Origin: Aldrovandia affinis
Taxonomy: Eukaryota > Chordata > Actinopteri > Notacanthiformes > Halosauridae
DNA length: 64,000 bases
Assembly (NCBI GenBank): GCA_029706075.1
Contig: JAINUG010000039.1
Span: forward strand, 452,001 to 516,000
Direction of reading: 5' to 3'
Positions 1-18,400 of this stretch are shown piece by piece; position 1 is the first letter of the stretch; every line of letters starts with the position of its first letter. The notes beneath the pieces were generated by a model, which saw nothing but the letters and a program-made list of their open reading frames with translations, did not search any database and was not told the origin of the DNA. A program made the translations under genes and the position numbers.

Positions 1-4024
<4,024 letters not shown>

Positions 4025-7000
4025 GTTGTGACGAAATATAGAGGGGGAAAATATATAGCTTGATAAGAGAGCAGGGGAGGGACTTTGGAAGAGAAACGAC
4101 AGCAAATCCAGGAGAGCTGTTGCAGCTAGGCATGCATATTGAATTTGCAGAATTTGTTGACTTTTCGCACACGTGCACAAGTGTTGTTATTGTATGGCCA
4201 TTGTACTTGTGCGTGAACATGACACGTATATCTCAGTCCCAGTTTCTATAATAAACAGGATTATACATGATATGATGAGCCGACGGGAACTTTATTTTCA
4301 CAATGTGATTGAAGGGCTGAATGTTCATCGTTGCAAATGAATGCAACCTCCTGTCCTCTGTAATCTCCGTTTTTATCAGTCTTCCCTCAACTACCGTTAA
4401 TGCATTTAAAGTAAATTATTTTATGTTTATGTATTTTATGCATAATGCATAAATGAGAAGGTAAGCTATATGCTGAAGTTCATGTATCCGCAAGGTTCAT
4501 GATTAACTTTAGAGATCTTGAGCTATAGAATTTGGATAATCTATTTTGATTACCTCTCACTCTCTGACGATTATATCTTCTACCTTTGACCTTTGACCTT
4601 ATTTTGCACCAGAGTGTTCCTGCTCAGATGTAGGTTGGTTTATAAAAATAACAAAGATACATCGCTCTTAAATGTACCTGTTTTAGTACTTCTATTAATG
4701 AAGTTAATTAATATTGCATTAATTACATTTGTACCGTTGGACAGTTAGGTTTGTTTTAGGCCTGTAAATAAAAATGTCAAATAATAATAAATACTTTGCT
4801 TTGCCCCCAAACAAAAAAATATTCACATAAGAGTAAGAACAAAAGGTGGAAACTGTAAAACAAGCGTAAGTAGGTCGCCTGCATTTAAACGAACATGGTG
4901 TGTGTAATTTTGTATTTGATAATGACAGGTTACAATTTGGTGATACATGAATGGTAATGTATTACATAACTTAGAATTGTACATTAAACATGCACCATAT
5001 TTAAGATATAGTGATGCATTCCGTTTTTCATTTTAATGGAAGCTTACATTTTCCTTCCTATGTTTCAGTGAAAGAAACAACAATTGCACACTAATAATTT
5101 GCAAAACGTGTCACATTTACTATAACAATAAAGATAATGCTTTTGCAAGTTAATGAAGTGTGTTGTTTTTTCTTTCACTGAATGACTTACACTTTTACGC
5201 ACTTCTAACAAAACATATTCGGATGTGCCAAGGCCTCACCTTTGACAGAACACACATTTATGTTTTTTACCAGCTAGAAATGATCCTGGTTGCATTAAGA
5301 CCATTTATACAGAAGTGTAGGTGTTTTTTTGAGAAAATTAATGTGGAAATTCAAATTTAGCTGAAACTGAAAGAGCTTTATTTCAAATCTTCTTTAATAA
5401 ACAACGACAAAAAAGCACCTGGAGATGTTGGCCCATCGAACAATCCCAAAGTTATCCAAATGATTAGCCTATATACAGTGTCAGAAAATAAACAGCTAAC
5501 AGACAACAGAGAGATGCATCATGGTGTCAATAGGATATCAGGCTATGAGCTGGTTACCAAGAAGAGCCAGGATTTGACATTTCTTCATATTTCCATGGTG
5601 ATACATCAACAGAGAAGGCAGCATTTAGTAACTTTGAGTGCAACTCTATTCTGATGGAAAGTGGTAGTATCAGATTTTGTCCAATTTACACAGGGTTATT
5701 TGTTTATAGAGTGATCTCTTGTATTCATTGGAAATTTGGCAGCATATTAATGTTTGTATGCTAAAAATTAGGTGTTGCATTCGAGAGAAAAAAACATGGA
5801 TGCCAGAAAAAGCTAATCAAATCAGTATAGGACAGGACAGTACGAAAGAGAGAAAAAATGGGACAAGAATAAAACGTAAAATTCAAATGTATAAATATAC
5901 ACGTAATTTCAAGGCAAAGTATTTATTAATATTGTCAGAAAAGAACTAGATAGACAACTTTCAGCAGCACAAAATTAAAAACAACATTTTTTTTTTTTTT
6001 TTTTATCAGTTGGAAAAATATTCAGAATAAATCTTAAAGTAGTTATAGGACAATTTCCAGGACAATTTCTAGAGAATTCTTACTTCATCCTATTAGAAGA
6101 GAGTAAAATAGTTTTGGTCAAAATGACCCATCGTACATTTACAAATTACACTTCAACAGGTAAAGAACCAAATACAATTGTACAAACATGAAAAGAAAAA
6201 TAAAGATGGACAATTCAGTAAGACCTGACAACCTTCTAAGCTCAGACACTCTCTATTCTTCCTAACATACATGCATGTTAAAGACACCAATAATTCAACA
6301 CCATCTGACTATACCAACATGATTTCTGGTCCTCAGCGGAGAGCAGTAGGCCCATAAAGGCTGACCTCATCCATTCATACAATCATAGGTTTGAGGGCTA
6401 TTTGAACTGGTTAATTGTATGGGAAGTGGAGGACCTGTAGCTTATTAGTTTCATTTTCATGTCGTGGTCATGAAGACAAACAGAGTGGAGCGGTCTGTTC
6501 CCTAGTCAATACTTCAGTCCTGTGTGTTCAGTTTCACCATTTTACACCGGATGGAAACAAGAGGAAAACAGAAATAGGACCTACAAGTAGATGTGTCCCC
6601 TGACAAATAATGCCTTTTAATTTTCTTAATTTCCAGATGTAAAAAAACATGGTATGTTGACATAAATTTGATTTGATCAGTATTGACAATTAACTGGTTG
6701 CACTTACACAGAATTACAAGGGAATGCACACTTGAATCAGGTATAAGGAACAGAAAACTTCCATCTCAATGTAATCTGTAGTCCTTGAGCATAATATGTT
6801 GTCAGTTTTCAGTTTGGCACTATCTACAAATTTCATTATAGTTAAAATCATGTTTTAAAAAGGTTTTCATGATAACATATCTCCACGTATTCACTGGTGT
6901 TCGAATGCACTTCCAAAACGTCACGCCACGATGCATACGCTTAAAATGCCAACATTGATTATCTGACCTGGGGAGATTCTGGAAAGCACTAAGACGTGTG

Positions 7001-7135
7001 ATCTCTGTGTAACTGTTTGTTTGAGAAAGTTCATCATAATGGCCAAGAGTCCCCTAGCTGATGATGTATTTTATCGTCCTCATTAGGTTTCCTTCAGGAG
7101 ATGTAAGGCCGAGCAGCGATCGCTGAGCTTGGGAC
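4025..7135. other. TXLNG upstream / SYAP1 downstream spacer
   Basis: About 3.1 kb without a supported exon. The left end holds the TXLNG 5' UTR and promoter, and the right end the SYAP1 3' UTR. It is AT-rich, with a poly-T run at 5990-6004. The open frames here are short and show no family motif or splice logic. I could not choose a SYAP1 polyadenylation site. Confidence 0.5.
4587..4599. promoter_or_regulatory. Perfect DR1 nuclear-receptor half-site pair
   Basis: On the minus strand two AGGTCA half sites are separated by one A, and a third partial half site follows. DR1 is the known binding pattern for PPAR/RXR, HNF4 and COUP-TF. It lies about 0.56 kb upstream of the TXLNG ATG. Whether it functions is inference only. 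Confidence 0.35.
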
Positions 7136-10100
7136 CTAACTGTCTGCCTGCAGCATCTCCTCGATCTCCTTGTCCCAGTTATCATCTCTGTTCTCTGACT
7201 CGGCCACCACCTCGTACTCCTGTAGCTCCTGCTGCAGCTCCTTCTCCCAGTCAGCCGTCTCCTCTGAAAGAGTGAGTCATACAAGAGTTTCAGACCCGCA
7301 CAAATGTACAGAGAGCTGATGGGGGAGGGCCACCTGCCTCCTCCAGTCTTTACGTTCCATAATACCAGCAGAGGAGAGGGGGGGGAAATTACTTCCTCAA
7401 TAACAGCATTAATGTTCCAAAGATGTAGATTCAATACTGATTTAAACATGAATCACCCACTACAGAAGGCTGCAACGAACGTAGTCTCCATCTGGGCCCT
7501 ATAGTTGCACCTCCTTCCCAATTTCAACTTTTTTTTAGCAGTGGCCTCCTTCTTGCCACCCTACCATTCAGACTAGAATTGTGGAGAGCTTTCTGTATTG
7601 TTGAGACATGCACACATTGACCACTTTGCCATAAAGTCCTGTAGCTCCTTCATAGTTGCCATTGGCCTCTTGGTGGCCTCTCTGATCAGTCTCCTTCTTG
7701 CTTGGTCATCCAGCTTGGATGGACAGCCTCATCTAGGCAAGGTCCTGGTCGTGCCATGCACCTTCCACTTCTTAATTATGGTCTTGACCATGCTCCAATG
7801 GATATTTAAGGCCTTTGAAATAGCTATACCCATTTCCTGATATGTGGCTTTCTACAACTTTATTCCGGAGTTCTTTTGAAACCTCCTTGTTGCTCATGGT
7901 GGATTCTTTACTCTGAAATGCCCTACCCAGCAGTGGAATCCTCTAGGAACAGCTGATTGTATTCTGAAGTAATCAGAACTTGACTAATTGAACACAGGAG
8001 GTCAATTAGCTTGGTGTGTGATCTGGAAGGTGATTGGTTACCCTTGAGCTAGTTTACAATTTGTATGACAAGCAGGGTGTAGACTTATCAATTCAAGTTA
8101 TTCTAGGTATTCTATACATTTTTAGAAATCTTTTCACTTGCGGTAAAGGTAAAATGTGTAAGTAAAGGTGGGAAAAGTCTGATTTAATGTTTTAATTTCA
8201 GGCTGTAAGGCAACAAAAGGTGACATTTTTGAGACGGGGTGTAGACTTTAAAATTATATAAATTATGTATAAAATTATATTGAAATATAGGGGCTTATTT
8301 GCCTGTAAAATGGACATTGGATGCTGTTATAGTTGGGTTTAATAGTTAATGGTCTTGAAATAAGTTCAAATCTGTTTTGCTTATTACTTTCTACTGAGTC
8401 TGGCTTACAAGAGGGTAAGCTAGACACAACTGCGGTTTAGTGAACTGATGCCTTCCATGTTCAAACAAAACACTTATTATTACCCACGGAAAATATATAC
8501 ATTCCCCATCACACTGGTCAATCTACAGATTTCCCAGTAAATACAGATTTACTCGCGTAACAGGGAATGAATAGATTTACCAGAGATTTTACACATTTAC
8601 CATAGCATATATTTTAGAACAAAAAAACATATAGAAACCGAGTGAGCTGCCTATTGACAGTGGCCCTGGGGCTTATTCAGTAGGCAGAACGTCATGTTAC
8701 ATTTCAAACCTTCCATCTATCGAACAGGCTCTGAATGGTTTCCTACATTTTGTTACACTCCTCAGAGAGACGTGTCATGGGAGCAGGAACTTTGGCTCTG
8801 CTGGGTTAATGGTGGAGTTAAAAACGATATAATTGGTCACAGTACACAGAGCCACACACAGTCATCATACCTTCAATGTTCTGCAACCGGATGTTCAGTT
8901 TAGTCCTGTTGTAAAACATTCACGTAACATTTGGTTCTTTTGAATACACCCCGGGGCTTGCCACGCTCACCTTCCTGTGCGGACGCCTCATCAGTCTTGT
9001 CCAGCACCAGCTGCTCCATCTCCTTGCGCAGGTCCTCTTGGTTGATGTTACACGAGTCAAAGGCGTCACTCACAAACTCGGAGACGCCGGGGCTGGTGGA
9101 GATCTCCTCTTCCTCCTGCCATCACGACAAACCAAGAGACAAAAATATTGGTCACATATTTTAATAATATAAAAAATAATAAAAAATAAAAAACAGTATT
9201 GCATTTCATGGCATAGCCACAGTTTCCTGGACTGTGCAGATCTCAAACACATGCTCCGGGCTCACTACAATCCAGCCTTCAAACACACATCAGTCACCAA
9301 GCAAGCGGTGGACACAGACCACCAGGCAAATTAACTCTGCCTTACCTCCGCTGACTTTGGCTTGCTGTTGATGGGCATGGGAGGGGTTTTCGGTCTGATG
9401 TTTTCTGCATCACAAAGGAATAAACATCAAAAGCCCATTCCTTCAGGTAGACAGGCACAAATGGTATTGTGAGAACGTAGTTTTAGTATGTAGAAGAAAC
9501 ATGACATTTGGTCAGAGGACGCACATATGAGGTTTGTGCATCAGAAACAGCATGGATGACACCCTAATATCTGTCTGAGTCTGGATATGTCTGGTAACAT
9601 TTGTGTCTCTGGCCCAATCAGGCAGAGGCCAGCATCTCACCCCCCACTGAAAATGAATGTAAATGTACCTTACCGTATGAAAACAGCTAAAACTAGGATT
9701 TGACAAGCATTCTTGTAGCATGCTTGTTGTCCCTGCAGCTGGGTGTGTAATTAAACCACCCTGTCTTCCGTTCCAAACATCAGGACCACCTCTTCAGCAA
9801 TCCAGAGATTATTTTACTCTGATTCTGTATTTTGGATTGACCGGCAGTATCAGTTTAATGTGAACTGGGCAGTAGGAAGAGGACATGCAGGAATAGTACC
9901 TGCAAGGTGGTCGGTTTCTGGGCTGGAGGCACTCTTCTCCTCCTCTTTCTTCTCAGCGGCCTGTTGCTGGGCTGCTAGTGCAGTGAGCTGAGCAGACTGC
10001 TTGATCAGGGAGACGCGGTAGAAGTAATTCCTCCAGAAGACATCCTCCTTAACGCTGCAATAAACAGCCAATTACACTGTAACACAACTGATTACAGTAA

Positions 10101-13100
10101 AGTAAGAGTTCAAAAAGTACTAAACTACTAAATCAATGTGATTTACTCTCAAAACGGAAAATGAGAATAGAGTACTAAATCTTTCCGCTAATCATATCAA
10201 GAGAAGGAAATTGATGCACTCCAAGAAAAATACTTATCTATTCTTTGCATTTTCACAAGTTATCAGTGCATGCTAGAGCAGGCAAATACAATAAGGCTTG
10301 ATGTTTTGGCCTAAGCCTTTTGTCTACAGCTCTTGAGCTTAGGCTGAAATGTTATTGTAAAGCATTTGTACTAGTCTGCTCTATCATACATTCAAAACTG
10401 ATGAGAAAATAAAAAGAATAGATCATTTTTGGAGCACATCCATCTCTTGATTTGAATGTGTTTTGGATTTGCTCCCAGTGCCGTTTTTGCCCTGCAGCTT
10501 TCTTTAATTTTGCTTTTCTGAGCCACTGCAGAGACTCTGCTACTCATGCTTGTTTACTGTTTTTTTTGCAGGTCACAAACTTATCACTTATCACAAGGAC
10601 ACTTAGTGAGTTCCAGTAGGAACAACCGTACTCTTGGGTCACGGTCACCCACGGCCTTGGGTCACCGTCACAAGGTCAATGCTCACTGTTTGGGGACCAG
10701 GTCAAAGCGCATCCTGTTGAGAAGCTCGTCCTCCTGCAGCATCACCAGGGCGATGGGGTACATCTGCTCAAAGTCAAAGTGGAATTGAACCCCAGCAGGG
10801 GGGTCTCGCAGGAAGTTCCTCCTGTCCTGTAATGAGCAGGAAGCAGCCGTCAACACAGGAGACTGGTGCTGGACTTCCACTGCCTACACTCAGGCCCGTA
10901 CTGATCACGCTCAATGTCCTTTGGGTTTAATTTAATTTATTTTTAAGGCCAATTCATATTAAAAAAATCTTCAGTCACAAAACGGTTTTAGAAAGTTTTC
11001 AGGTATTTCGTTCACGGTGAATTGCAGTGTTTCAACCCGAGACTCACATCAAATCTTGAGTTTAATGTTTAAAGACAAGATAGATTCGCTCATCAAACTC
11101 ATAACTTGTTTTTACGAAAAGTTATTTTGTAGCCCTTACTCAATAACTAGGGCCCTGTATTTCCTGCAGCATGGTTTTTACACCTGGTAAAACTAAAAAC
11201 CCACTGGCAAATTACATTAACTTTAATATTTTCCTGTGATTCAAAGATTCACGTGTTTTCTGACAGTGTAACAAAATATTCGCTGCATGGCACCACAGCC
11301 ATATACTGTACAGTGTTATGTAAAGATGAAATTCAGAATCTAAAAACGATGTTTAGATGGCGTATATGTCGGTGAAAAAAGAAAGGTGACATTATATATT
11401 CTATTTTCGCCTGTCTCAGCAGAAAATGCAGTTGAAAACCGTTTAATGGCGATCATTTTGTCCACTTTCGGGAAATTACTTGCCAGTCATTTTGACTGGT
11501 GCGTGAGATTTATCTCAGCGAATTCTAGCCGCTGCCATAGAATTCCATTCAACCGCGACGCCACCAAAAAACAGCAGTGCTACCTATTTTTAACACATTG
11601 TTTTGTTCTATTTAAACACGATAAAAAACGTGTAAATCAAAGATGTGTAAGGCCAAACATTTTCCATGTACTATTTATAAAACAATGCATGAATAAGATG
11701 TATTGTGTGTTTGTGCAAACAAAATAGATGCATTTTTAATGCATAGCTATTGCTTATTGCTCTATCACTAGTGGGAGCTATGCTGACACTGTGCAGATGC
11801 AGACCTGGACACAATTTTACAGGCCACCAGTTTAATAGCTTTGATATACTATAAGTGGACTTGGTTGAAGAGAAATGGCCTTTAGATTGTGAGATGGCAG
11901 TGAACTTCTACAAGATACTTCAGGTCAAAAAAGCAAGCCTATGCCTATACCTTACATAAATGTGTATGAATACTCACAGCTGATAAAGCCAATATCTGTT
12001 GCTGTATGGTCTCTTCCTCACTGTATCCAACCCACGGTGGCACTGCTGCGTCTAAAAACGGATGTTACAAGAAAACGAAATGCAGATTACTATGTGCAAC
12101 TAGTTTGTTCTCTGTAACAACCACAGGTTTAGGGGTACTTAAAAAGTTAACGATACTCACCTGTCTTTTTTGCATTCTTTTCTAGAACAAATTTTTCCTG
12201 TTCTTTCTGAAAATCTCCCAAAATCGTCTAGGGACAAAAAAAAATATTTTAAGCTGCAACCTTAGTTCAGGAATATATGTACAAATTAATTTAATTTTGA
12301 TGGTTTATATCTGTAGACTCAAAACATAAAAGAAACCCGAACATATTAGCAAACCTTGTCAATGATTCCATCTATCTTCCCCTCTTCGACGCTCTTCTTA
12401 ATTGTCTGTGCAGTCTCCGTCACCGAGTCTGATATCTTCTTGGTGGCGCTGGTCGCAAAATTATATATGTAGCCTAAATAGGAGAAACAATTTTCATAAC
12501 AATTAAAGGCCATTGTTTGAATACCAATCCTGCAGGCCCTGGTGGTGGCGATGTTGCTTTGAAAACGTAAACACAGTGGTAGGATAATAGTATAATAAGT
12601 ATGTTAGCTAGCAAGCGTTGTCATTTCTTTTGTCTGTCTACTGAAATCACCAAGCTACCTAAAAAGCTACATACCTATAGCCTATATCATACGATTGTGT
12701 TGGTTTTGTTCGGGAACCTAACAAAAGTACATGGCACTTGATTGTTTATACTGTGTTGTAATTTCAAATCGTGTGACTTCAACACCCAGTTCGCCTATTA
12801 GCTTATTTTGTGTAGCTGGGAAAATAACTAAATAGCTTGTATGCAGCCACGGTGAGCAAGCCCGAGTCCATTCTCTTGAAAAAATCATGACGTTCTCTCT
12901 GCCCCAGTCAGGCAGCAAGACGTATCATTTGCAGATAGCAATACTTAGCTGGCAATCACTGTAAATTACAGCTCACAAACTAGGTAGCTAACGTTAACTG
13001 ACAAATACGGGCTTCAGCACACACAAAAAGTCCGTAATATGACGTTAGCTTACCAATACACAACGTCAAACGCAAAATATGGTCGCCATTGGAGGGGCCA

Positions 13101-13403
13101 TGTCACTGCGCTGGTTGCTAGCTAGCTACGTTTGCTACCTAATTCCATAACTCAGCAGTCATGAGCCAGCTGGCTTGCGATGTTCAACCTACCGCTCAGT
13201 CCTTTTGCCTGCTGAAGAAGTTGCTGAGCTGGATCACCCTCCTCTCCTGCCACTTCACCCAGCGTCGTCTCTTGTTTGTTTACTCCACTATCTTCCAACT
13301 CAGTTGTCTCCTCTTTCCCCACAACGAGAGATGCTCCATTTTTCTCGCCCGGTGCCTCTGTAGGGCTCTGTAAGCCTAACCATGTCCCCCAACCCTTAAA
13401 CAT
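7136..13403 (-). CDS. SYAP1: Synapse-associated protein 1 (BSD-domain protein), complete
   Basis: Nine coding exons on the minus strand: 13193-13403, 12355-12473, 12161-12227, 11978-12051, 10687-10826, 9900-10054, 9346-9404, 8971-9115 and 7136-7263 (TAG stop at 7136-7138). They sum to 1098 nt, 365 aa, close to the roughly 350 aa of mammals. All borders are GT/AG and phases agree. Recognisable parts are the N-terminus [12 protein letters not shown], then [20 protein letters not shown], the BSD-domain region (residues about 155-230) with [13 protein letters not shown], and [20 protein letters not shown]. The C-terminus is acidic, with paired DWEKEL and [10 protein letters not shown] repeats. 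The protein is known as an adaptor linked to mTORC2-dependent Akt1 activation and to synaptic function. It is followed by TXLNG on the same strand, the conserved vertebrate arrangement. No break is seen, so the gene should be functional. Confidence 0.97.
7575..8255 (-). pseudogene. Tc1-like transposase fragment, decayed
   Basis: This lies in the last SYAP1 intron. The minus strand begins [15 protein letters not shown], then carries a degenerate helix-turn-helix region with [12 protein letters not shown]-like and [14 protein letters not shown]-like stretches spread over three frames with stops. These match the N-terminal DNA-binding half of fish Tc1-like transposases. The DDE half is missing. 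The flanking text 'agggtgtagac' style sequence is typical of the ends of such elements. It is a dead copy. Confidence 0.75.
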
Positions 13404-14485
13404 TTTCGTTTCAATAGGAGTGCGTAATTACATAAAATAGACTGATCACTTCTTCTCCATCCAGCTTCGCCCAGGAACGTCACCAGCAAAATCTCCTACG
13501 TGTACTTCCGCGTTTTGTTTTTGCCGAATAATTATGGAATGTTTGGGCCTTTTCGGCATCCATACCAAGAACATTATTCTGTTGTCATGGAGACGTATCA
13601 CTAGGGTCGAAGTAAGCAAAATTCTGCGCAGATTTGCTTCTCGTGTTTCCTCACGTCTTGTTGCGTACATTCAGCGCAAAATGTGCCATGCACTGCGTGA
13701 ACTTGACTAAAGGAAATGACAGCGAGGTCAAGCAGAATTCTGCACAGAACATTGCTATTCTCCGACATGTTACTGAGATGTAGTTTACTTATTTATTTGC
13801 AAACGCCGACAAATACTATGCAAAACTATAATAAAACAGATATTCACAAGTTCCCCATTAGGGTCAAAGAAAGCCGAATGAAAAATATGAATGTTGACAT
13901 AATTCATGTCAAAAATTAAAAAATATATTTTTGTAATAAAACAAATACAGAAATAAATAAATACATGCATTTAAAATGTTTGAAGAAATACGTTTAGAAA
14001 TGTCAATTTTTATAGTTCATTTCAAGTTTTTTTATAGCACTTTTTACCACTTCATTTCATTTATTAATTTATTTGACAGGGAACATTTGATTGGTAACAT
14101 TTCTGTAAATGCGCCAGAGTTAGCCAAGGAGGCCACTTTGTACTTGGCCTTTTGTATGGAGGATGACGTCTGTTCAAGTTAATTAAATAAATAAATATGA
14201 ATTAAACCGTGGAATGAATACATGTCCCATTACATATAAAAAAATAAGATCGTCATATTTATTGTATTATGAATGCAAATATTTTATGGTTTAATACAAA
14301 GTTGATCCTCCATTTTATATTTCAACATGAAAGTAGTAGATCTAATGCGAGAGGACCACCTGTGTTTTAATGTGTCATTACATTTCAAAAGTTTACACTC
14401 CTTTGAGAGTAGGACATACAAGCTTAGTATGGTGCTTGGTGTATGCTTGTGCAGGATATTAAAGTTATGCAAATGATTTTACACG
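13404..14485. other. SYAP1 upstream spacer
   Basis: It contains the SYAP1 5' UTR and promoter at the left, then AT-rich DNA up to the retrotransposon. No further gene is seen. The last four bases (CACG, 14482-14485) are the retrotransposon's target-site copy. Confidence 0.5.
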
Positions 14486-15353
14486 TGTAACACAATGCAT
14501 AATAGACTACGCCACCCTTTAGTTTGGCTGAGTTAAAGGGAACTCAATCAATAGTAAACACTTAAGGTTTCCCCAATCAGGGTGTCAAATGAATGACAAA
14601 CACAGTGTATAAAATCATAGTACATTGGTACTGATCTTTATTACAAAATGGTTGTAGGAGAGCATTAGATAGAGTAATAATAAAATATAGCAGGGCCCAA
14701 AACCCAGTTGCCTCACATCAGGTCAAACAGGCTACATCAAGTTAAACAGGCTGTTGATGTCATGTAAATGAATACCAGTCTTTTAATGGTCATATAGGGC
14801 ACTCATATGGGAAGCAGCCAGACACAAACTACAATAAATCAAAAACAAAAGAAACAAACAAAAGCATAACAAAACTAAGGGACAATTAACAGTAAGGGCA
14901 GCGGCAGCGCCTTGGCAATCTGTAAAGTTCAGTGTAAAATATCAGTTTCAACACTATATACTCATGAAATGTCAGGATTACTATATTGCCATGCCGTGCG
15001 CATACCTGCTACTATGGTCCACTGAACATACCACCAGCAGCTCCCAGCTCACAGCCGTTGCCAAACAGCCTACACAACCAAATACAATCTCCCATTACTT
15101 TAATACTATATACACACACACAGCAGTACCATGCAAGTTTAAAATGCACAACTATAAAATCCATAAACGTTACAAAATCGCAATATTCCGAAATGTTTGC
15201 ATACCCGCAGTTCTTTCCCCAGCCGAGCGTGACGGCAGGTGCATCTGACACTCAATCACCGCCCCGCACGGCTACTCACTCTATACTCATAGTAATCAGT
15301 GGCATAGGCTGCGGCTGTGAACTGACGCTGGCTGGGAGGTCCCACAGGCTACA
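14486..15353 (-). repeat. 3' LTR of the Ty3/gypsy element
   Basis: 868 bp, bounded by TGTA...TACA. It matches the other LTR base for base by eye at a constant offset of 6302. Read on the minus strand this is the downstream LTR. Short open frames inside it recur identically in both LTRs and are not genes. Confidence 0.93.
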
Positions 15354-15368
15354 TTCCACCTCCTCCAA
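15354..15368 (-). other. Polypurine tract
   Basis: On the minus strand a run of G and A with a single T abuts the 3' LTR directly. This is the usual place and composition for the plus-strand primer of an LTR element. Confidence 0.65.
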
Positions 15369-15484
15369 GTGCATCGGCGACCCGACGATGGACTGAAAAA
15401 GAAAAAAATCCCATTTAAAACCACTGTACTTAAATGTAATTATTAATAGCTCACCACCTAACTCATATCCTGTACTGGTGGCTC

Positions 15485-18400
15485 TTAAGTCCTTATGGGC
15501 TGGGGTAGATGGTGTGGGTTACTATGCTGCCCAGCAGTCCTCCTTGAAGATCTTCGAAGCCCCCCATTTCCAGGGGACTCACATTCCTCTGTTTCCTCCA
15601 TGGAATCCGAGACTTCCTCCACTTCTGGGGCATCCACTCCTACCCCACTGGGGCCCTCAGCTCCACTTCCATCCGTTTCCAGAAGCAGCAGCTCTGAATA
15701 TGGTGGATCATCCTCATCCTCCACCAGCTCCCCTTCACTGTCATGGTTTGCGGCCTGTCGATCTTGGATCCCCTCCTCACCTGGCACCCTCCTCAGCTCC
15801 GTCCGATGCACCCGACGTACCGGCCCATCCTGGCTGGCCGGAATGACGGAATACACCGCCCCCTGATGGTCTGGCTGTTGCACCACCCTATATGGAGTGG
15901 AGTCCCAGGTGTCCTGAATCTTGTTTCGCCCCTTCACAGAATGATTTCTGGTATAGACCAGTTGGCCTTCTTTCAGCCCTGGGTCATGCACTTGACTCTT
16001 ATACCTCTGGTCACGCTGCCTCCTCCTCGCCGCAGGCGCTGCTGCACCTGGTCATACGCCATCTCCAGGGATTCACGGTGCCCTTGCACCCATTCATCTA
16101 TGGTGTCGTCTGTCGACTCCTCACCACCTATACCTAACAAGAAGTCAACAGGTAGGCGGGGTTCTTGCCCAAACATCAGGAAATAAGGGCTCTTACCAGT
16201 GGACTGATGGACTGTAGTATTGTAGGCATAGGTTACTTGAGAGAGGTGACGCGGCCAGCGCCTCTTCTGATCTGGGGGCAAGGTTCGTAGCAAGTCATGC
16301 AAGGTACGATTAAAACGTTCACATTGTCCATTACCTTGCGGATGGTAGGGGGTAGTGCGACTTTTCTTGATTTTATACGTTTTACACAGCTGTTTAATCA
16401 GGTTGCTTTCAAAATTCCGTCCTTGATCTGAATGCAAACGAACAGGGGGGCCGAAACGGTGGAACCATTGCTGCACCAGTACATCTGCAACAGTGCTGGC
16501 CCGCTGATCCTTTGTGGGGATGGCCAGAGTATACTTGGAAAAGACATCTGTTAAAATGAGAACATTCTCCCTCCCATCACTAGCCGGCTCAAGCACTGTA
16601 AAGTCAATTGCTAAAATCTCATGTGGACGTGAAGCTTGCAAACTTCCCATGAATGGTTTTACCTTAGGCAAGACTGCTTTGGCAAGGATGCACCTTTCAC
16701 ACTCCCGGCACCACTTCTCTACATCCCCGGACATCTTTGGCCAGTAGCAGCGTGATCGTATGAGCTGCAAAGTCCGCTCTACACCTTGGTGTCCATGATC
16801 ATCATGAAGATGCGAGAGCACATTCTTCTGGAGGCACTGTGGAAGCAGTAACTGATAACTGTGTTTACCTCCATCCGGGGAAAACGTCCGTCGATACAGG
16901 ACAGAATCCTTCTCTTCCAACCGGCCCCACTGTCGGGTCAGCTCTTTAGTGCCTTCGCCCAAGCCTTCCCTCTCTGTTGGGCCAGGGAGCTTCTGTCTCT
17001 GCCAAAACTTCAGAAATGGTCCAATCACTGGATCCTTTTTCTGCAAAACAATCAGGTCCGCCTGCGAACAGCCAGGAAGAACATTCACTTCCTCTGAACA
17101 GACCTTAAAGAACCTCACCGGATCTTCCTCCCCACTGGATGGCTCGTCCTCCGGCTCACTTGGCACAGCATACTGGCGGGATAGAGAATCTGCATTTCCA
17201 TTCCTAGACCCAGGGCGATACTTATACTCAAGGTTAAAGACAGCCAACTGTGAAGCCCAGCGCTGTTCCATTGCACCTAGCTTTGCTGTGTCTAAATGGC
17301 ACAAAGGGTTGTTATCTGTAAAGACAGTGCATTGAGATCCCAACAAGTACTCCCTAAATTTCTCCGTCACTGCCCACTTTAGCCCCACAAATTCAAGCTT
17401 CATTGAACTATAATTTTCCATATTCCTTTCAGACCGTCTGAGACCTCGGCTGGCAAAGGCTATTGGCCTGACCCTTCCCCCTTGTTCTTGGGACAATATT
17501 GCCCCCAGTCCCAAATGGCTGGCGTCTATTTCAAGAATGAATGGTTTTTTAAAATCAGCATAGGCCAGAACAGGGGCTGAGATTAATGATTCTCTGAGCT
17601 GGTAGAAACCCTCTTCGCAGTTCTGGTCCCATGCCGATGACAGTGGAATTTTTTTTGTCTTACCCTTTTTCCCTGGGGGGCTCAGTTGTGCCACCAGGCT
17701 ATGCAGGGGCGCGGCCATTTTTGCGAATCCCCTCACAAACCGGCGATAATAACTGGCGAAACCCAGGAAGGAACGGAGATCAGCAAGGTGCTCCGGACGT
17801 CTCCATTCCCTTACAGCAGCCACCTTCTCTGGATCAGTGCCGACACCCTGGGAAGAGACTATGTGGCCAAGGTACTTCACTTCTTTCTGGAAAAAATGAC
17901 ACTTGGAGCGCTTTATCTTTAACCCTTGCTGTTTCAGTCGGGAGAATACTTCCTTCAGCCGTTGGAGATGTTGTTGAACTGAGGAGGAAAAGACTACCAC
18001 ATCGTCAAGATATAGCAAAACTGATTGATAGCGGCAATCTCCAAACATGCGCTCCATCAGTCTTTGGAACGTACCAGGCGCATTGCACAGCCCAAAGGGC
18101 ATGCGATTAAACTCATATAAGCCAAAGGGAGTACAGAACGCCGTCTTGGGCCGGTCTTGCTCAGCTACGGCTACCTGACTATACCCACTGGCTAAATCCA
18201 ATGTTGAAAACCATTTAGCTCCAGTGAGAGCATCCAAGGATTCCTCAATCCTGGGAAGAGGAAAGGCATCTTTGCGTGTCTTCGCGTTTAGTTGCCGATA
18301 ATCGACACACATCCTGATCCCTCCTCCTTTCTTCTGCACCAGTACAATAGGAGATGAGTAGGGGCTGCTACTTTCCCTGATTATCTGTGCATCTAACAGC

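Noticed and set aside
13446-13670. 74-codon minus-strand frame upstream of SYAP1
   Set aside because: No similarity or splice logic; it overlaps the expected SYAP1 promoter.
14964-15396. Open frames of 94-136 codons in the LTR
   Set aside because: They recur identically in the other LTR (21266-21731), show no domain and cross regulatory LTR sequence.
15743-18110. Several plus-strand frames of 77-159 codons
   Set aside because: All are shadows of the minus-strand pol gene.
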